DNA of 8,739 nucleotides from contig CAYRXH010000097.1 of assembly GCA_964428185.1 (NCBI GenBank), positions 1 to 8,739 of the forward strand, read 5' to 3'. How positions within the stretch are numbered: the stretch's first letter is position 1; each line of letters starts with the position of its first letter. Both the position numbers and the translations under genes were made by a program. Positions 7,001-8,739 of the stretch are shown piece by piece. The notes under the pieces were generated by a model. The model made no database searches. It saw only the letters and a list, made by a program, of their open reading frames with translations, and was not told where the DNA came from. The stretch comes from CAYMAZ01 sp964428185 (GTDB lineage Bacteria > Bacteroidota > Bacteroidia > Bacteroidales > DTU049).

Positions 7001-8266
7001 ATGTTCAGAAGAATTTATTATCTATTTCTGATTCTCTTCATTTCTGCATTCAGAATTTCTGCACAGGATACTGTCAGAGTGATGCACTACAATCTGCTGT
7101 ATTACGGAGTGACAATTTTTGACTGTAATTCAACCTCAAACAACATCAATAAAAAAAACGCTGCATTACGGGATATCCTCAATTATACTAAGCCAGATAT
7201 ATTTACTGTCAATGAAATCAGTAAATACATTTCATACCATGATCAGATTCTTGATTCTTGCCTGAACATAAACGGAATCAACTATTATGCAAGAGCCGAG
7301 CTGACAAACTTTTCAAACACTGTGATTGTCAATCAGTTGTATTATAATACTCAGAAATTCGGTCTCAAATCAGAGTATGCTTTGGTGGGTGGTGACAGGG
7401 ACATCAACGTTTACAAACTGTATTACAAATCTCCCGAGCTTGCTTGGTCAACAGATACTGTTTTTCTCACAATAATTGTCGGACATCTTGCATCAGGATC
7501 GGACCCGGAAGCCGCTAACATGAGAAATAACGAAGCAACCCTTGTGATGAATCACATTGCAAGTCTGCCAAATCCTCACAATTATCTTTTTCAGGGAGAT
7601 TTTAATTTGTATGGAGCATCCGAACCTGCTTTTCAGAAAATGATCAACAACAACAATGCAAATATCCGCTTTTATGATCCTGTCAATAAAATTGGGGAAT
7701 GGTCATCCAATTCAACCTATGCTGCCTATCACACGCAATCAACTCATACCATTTCAAACTGTTTTATCGGGGGCGGAATGGATGATCGATTTGATTTTAT
7801 CTTAGCCAGTCTTCCCATTATCATGGAAACCTATCGAGTGAAATATGTGCCCGGTTCATACACAACAGTCGGGCAGGACGGGCTGCACTACAATAGTGCC
7901 ATCAATGATCCACCAACAAACACTTCTGCTCCTTCAAATGTCATTCAGGCTCTGTATGATATGTCTGACCATTTGCCAGTATATCTTGATCTGAAAATTA
8001 ATCAGACTCCGGCCGGAATAGAAAGCAGTTCACCGGCAGACTTTACAGTGTTTCCCAATCCTGCCACTGATATACTTTATATGGATATGTCAAAGGATGC
8101 AGGTGGTTTTGCCCACTATGAAATTTTTGATTTGACGGGCAGGTTGCTGGCAAAAGGCAGGTTGCATGGCAACAGCATTGATGTTTCGGGCTTTTCTCAG
8201 GGCATGTATATCCTCACCATAGAAGTCGGAGGACACAGGCATAGTGTGAAATGGGTGAGAGAGTAA
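7001..8266 (+). CDS. Secreted endonuclease/exonuclease/phosphatase-family protein with type IX sorting domain
   Basis: The 421-residue protein begins with a signal peptide, 'MFRRIYYLFLILFISAFRISA', probably cleaved just before 'QDTVRV'. The catalytic EEP (DNase I-like) domain follows with the expected active-site set. These are N31 in 'HYNLLYYG', E72 in 'VNEI', H162 in 'VGHLASGS', D200 and N202 in 'QGDFN', 'RFDFIL' (D265), and D323-H324 in 'MSDHLP'. Residues from about 345 form a type IX secretion sorting domain with 'FTVFPNPATD', 'YEIFDLTGRLL' and 'FSQGMYILTIEVGG'. The protein should therefore cross the outer membrane by the Por system and be released or surface-anchored. Whether it cuts nucleic acid or removes phosphate from another ester is undecided. 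The ATG at 7001 is chosen over a TTG at 6977, which would spoil the signal peptide and lies within the promoter box. Confidence 0.9.
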   Translation: MFRRIYYLFLILFISAFRISAQDTVRVMHYNLLYYGVTIFDCNSTSNNINKKNAALRDILNYTKPDIFTVNEISKYISYHDQILDSCLNINGINYYARAELTNFSNTVIVNQLYYNTQKFGLKSEYALVGGDRDINVYKLYYKSPELAWSTDTVFLTIIVGHLASGSDPEAANMRNNEATLVMNHIASLPNPHNYLFQGDFNLYGASEPAFQKMINNNNANIRFYDPVNKIGEWSSNSTYAAYHTQSTHTISNCFIGGGMDDRFDFILASLPIIMETYRVKYVPGSYTTVGQDGLHYNSAINDPPTNTSAPSNVIQALYDMSDHLPVYLDLKINQTPAGIESSSPADFTVFPNPATDILYMDMSKDAGGFAHYEIFDLTGRLLAKGRLHGNSIDVSGFSQGMYILTIEVGGHRHSVKWVRE

Positions 8267-8551
8267 AAAATGCATCATTGATCTTTCTGTTTTGTGTAAC
8301 CGTATTTATTTTCACATCTGTTGAACTGGTTTTTATGCCGACCTGAATATTTTCATTGTCCAAGCCTCGCAAGTTCGATTGAAACAAAGATTCTTCTGAG
8401 CCGGCATAAAAAGACGACTTTCTTGCATTCCTACGCCCTTGATGAAGCCGGGATGGTTGCAGACCGACTTGAAGGATAAAAAAACTTTGGGCTTTAAGCA
8501 AACAGCCAGAAAAAATTTAACTCTTTGACTTTGAATTTTGTTAAGCACATT
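8267..8551. other. Non-coding stretch, possible dispersed-repeat remnant
   Basis: No credible gene is seen on either strand. Short minus-strand frames at 8214-8501 and 8333-8560 have no domain, no promoter box and no recognisable start context, and the first overlaps the nuclease gene's end. The block contains an 11-bp inverted repeat, listed separately. The part from about 8402 to 8540 resembles sequence I have an impression of meeting as a recurring non-coding block in Bacteroidota genomes, but I cannot confirm that here. No clear terminator follows the nuclease gene. Confidence 0.4.
8330..8412. repeat. 11-bp perfect inverted repeat flanking 61 bp
   Basis: TTTTTATGCCG at 8330-8340 is repeated in inverted orientation as CGGCATAAAAA at 8402-8412. 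The 61 bp between them encode nothing recognisable. The pair could close a long hairpin or be the ends of a very small mobile unit. I see no target-site duplication, since the bases immediately outside are G on both sides and then differ. Confidence 0.55.
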
Positions 8552-8577
8552 CACAAACATGCTTTAGCGTGTTTGTG
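8552..8577. repeat. Hairpin-forming inverted repeat with TTTA loop
   Basis: CACAAACATGC (8552-8562) pairs with GCGTGTTTGTG (8567-8577) around the loop TTTA. The stem has 11 pairs, one of them a G-U wobble in RNA. No T run follows on either strand, so it is not an ordinary intrinsic terminator. It is the first of three closely spaced palindromes with similar cores. Confidence 0.65.
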
Positions 8578-8611
8578 CCAATTACATATTTGATTCATGA
8601 CAATCCAATAG

Positions 8612-8631
8612 CTACGGGCTTAAGCCCGTAG
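8612..8631. repeat. Perfect 20-bp palindrome, REP-like
   Basis: The sequence CTACGGGCTT is followed directly by its exact reverse complement AAGCCCGTAG, giving a G/C-rich palindrome in an otherwise A/T-rich gap. Its terminal GTAG/CTAC recalls the tetranucleotide at the foot of REP elements mobilised by RAYT (IS200-like) transposases, although in standard REPs that tetranucleotide lies outside the stem. No such transposase gene is in the window. Confidence 0.7.
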
Positions 8632-8652
8632 AAAGAAAAAACCCCACCCACC

Positions 8653-8666
8653 GAGACTTTAGTCCC
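8653..8666. repeat. Short imperfect palindrome around ACTTTAGT
   Basis: GACT and AGTC (8655-8664) pair around TT. An outer G-C pair (8653/8666) is separated from them by one mismatch. It lies 21 bp after the 20-bp palindrome and shares the CTTTAG-like core with the hairpin at 8552-8577, so it may be a degenerate member of the same REP-like cluster. The rest of the window to 8739 holds only A/T-rich sequence without a gene. Confidence 0.4.
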
Positions 8667-8739
8667 AAAAATCAAAGGTCAAGTTCAAGAGCAAATGAAA
8701 TATTTTTTTTGCTATTGAAATGGTTTATTTTCCCAATTA

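Noticed and set aside
8214..8560. Minus-strand short frames downstream of the nuclease gene
   Set aside because: They overlap each other, one runs into the nuclease gene's 3' end, they have no -7 box, and they span inverted repeats. They are more likely non-coding repeat sequence.
8552..8577. Intrinsic terminator for the nuclease gene
   Set aside because: The stem is good, but no T run follows on either strand and it lies about 285 nt past the stop codon, so a REP-like role is preferred.

Overview
The window looks like a chromosomal segment of a member of the Bacteroidota (Bacteroidetes), outside the gut Bacteroides type. Four things point there: an A/T-rich sequence without clear Shine-Dalgarno sites, TAnnTTTGC-type -7 promoter boxes, a type IX secretion C-terminal sorting domain on one secreted protein, and the gene order rsfS-ftsH-LUD gene-cdsA with an FtsH of the 'RAGRFDR' type. 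I cannot name a genus.

Layout. Positions 32-1570 (minus) hold an uncharacterised FAD-dependent dehydrogenase of the COG2509 type. Positions 1571-2883 contain no intact gene. On the plus strand this stretch carries a decayed lipoprotein-like alpha/beta-hydrolase (1696-2564) with a promoter box and signal peptide still recognisable, then the 3' scrap of a second unrecognised gene (2577-2780) and a possible terminator for the minus-strand operon. Positions 2884-6865 (minus) form a compact four-gene operon, transcribed as rsfS, ftsH, a LUD-domain (LutC-like) gene, then cdsA. The intergenic distances are 15 nt, 8 nt and a 1-nt TGATG overlap. Positions 7001-8266 (plus) encode a secreted endonuclease/exonuclease/phosphatase-family protein with a type IX sorting tail. 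It is transcribed divergently from rsfS across a 135-bp gap that carries a promoter box for each side. Positions 8267-8739 are non-coding and rich in inverted repeats, including a perfect 20-bp palindrome of the REP-like kind.

How the genes work together. The minus-strand operon joins ribosome silencing in slow growth (RsfS), membrane-protein quality control (FtsH), a LUD protein of unknown role, and CDP-diacylglycerol synthesis (CdsA). In short, these are translation, membrane proteostasis and phospholipid supply. The secreted nuclease/phosphatase-like protein probably acts outside the cell on nucleic acid or phosphoesters. I found no CRISPR array, tRNA, rRNA, intact insertion sequence or defence system, and nothing I would call a new multi-gene system. 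The best leads are the decayed hydrolase locus, the REP-like palindrome cluster, the consistent promoter geometry that corrects two gene starts, and the LUD gene inside the operon.
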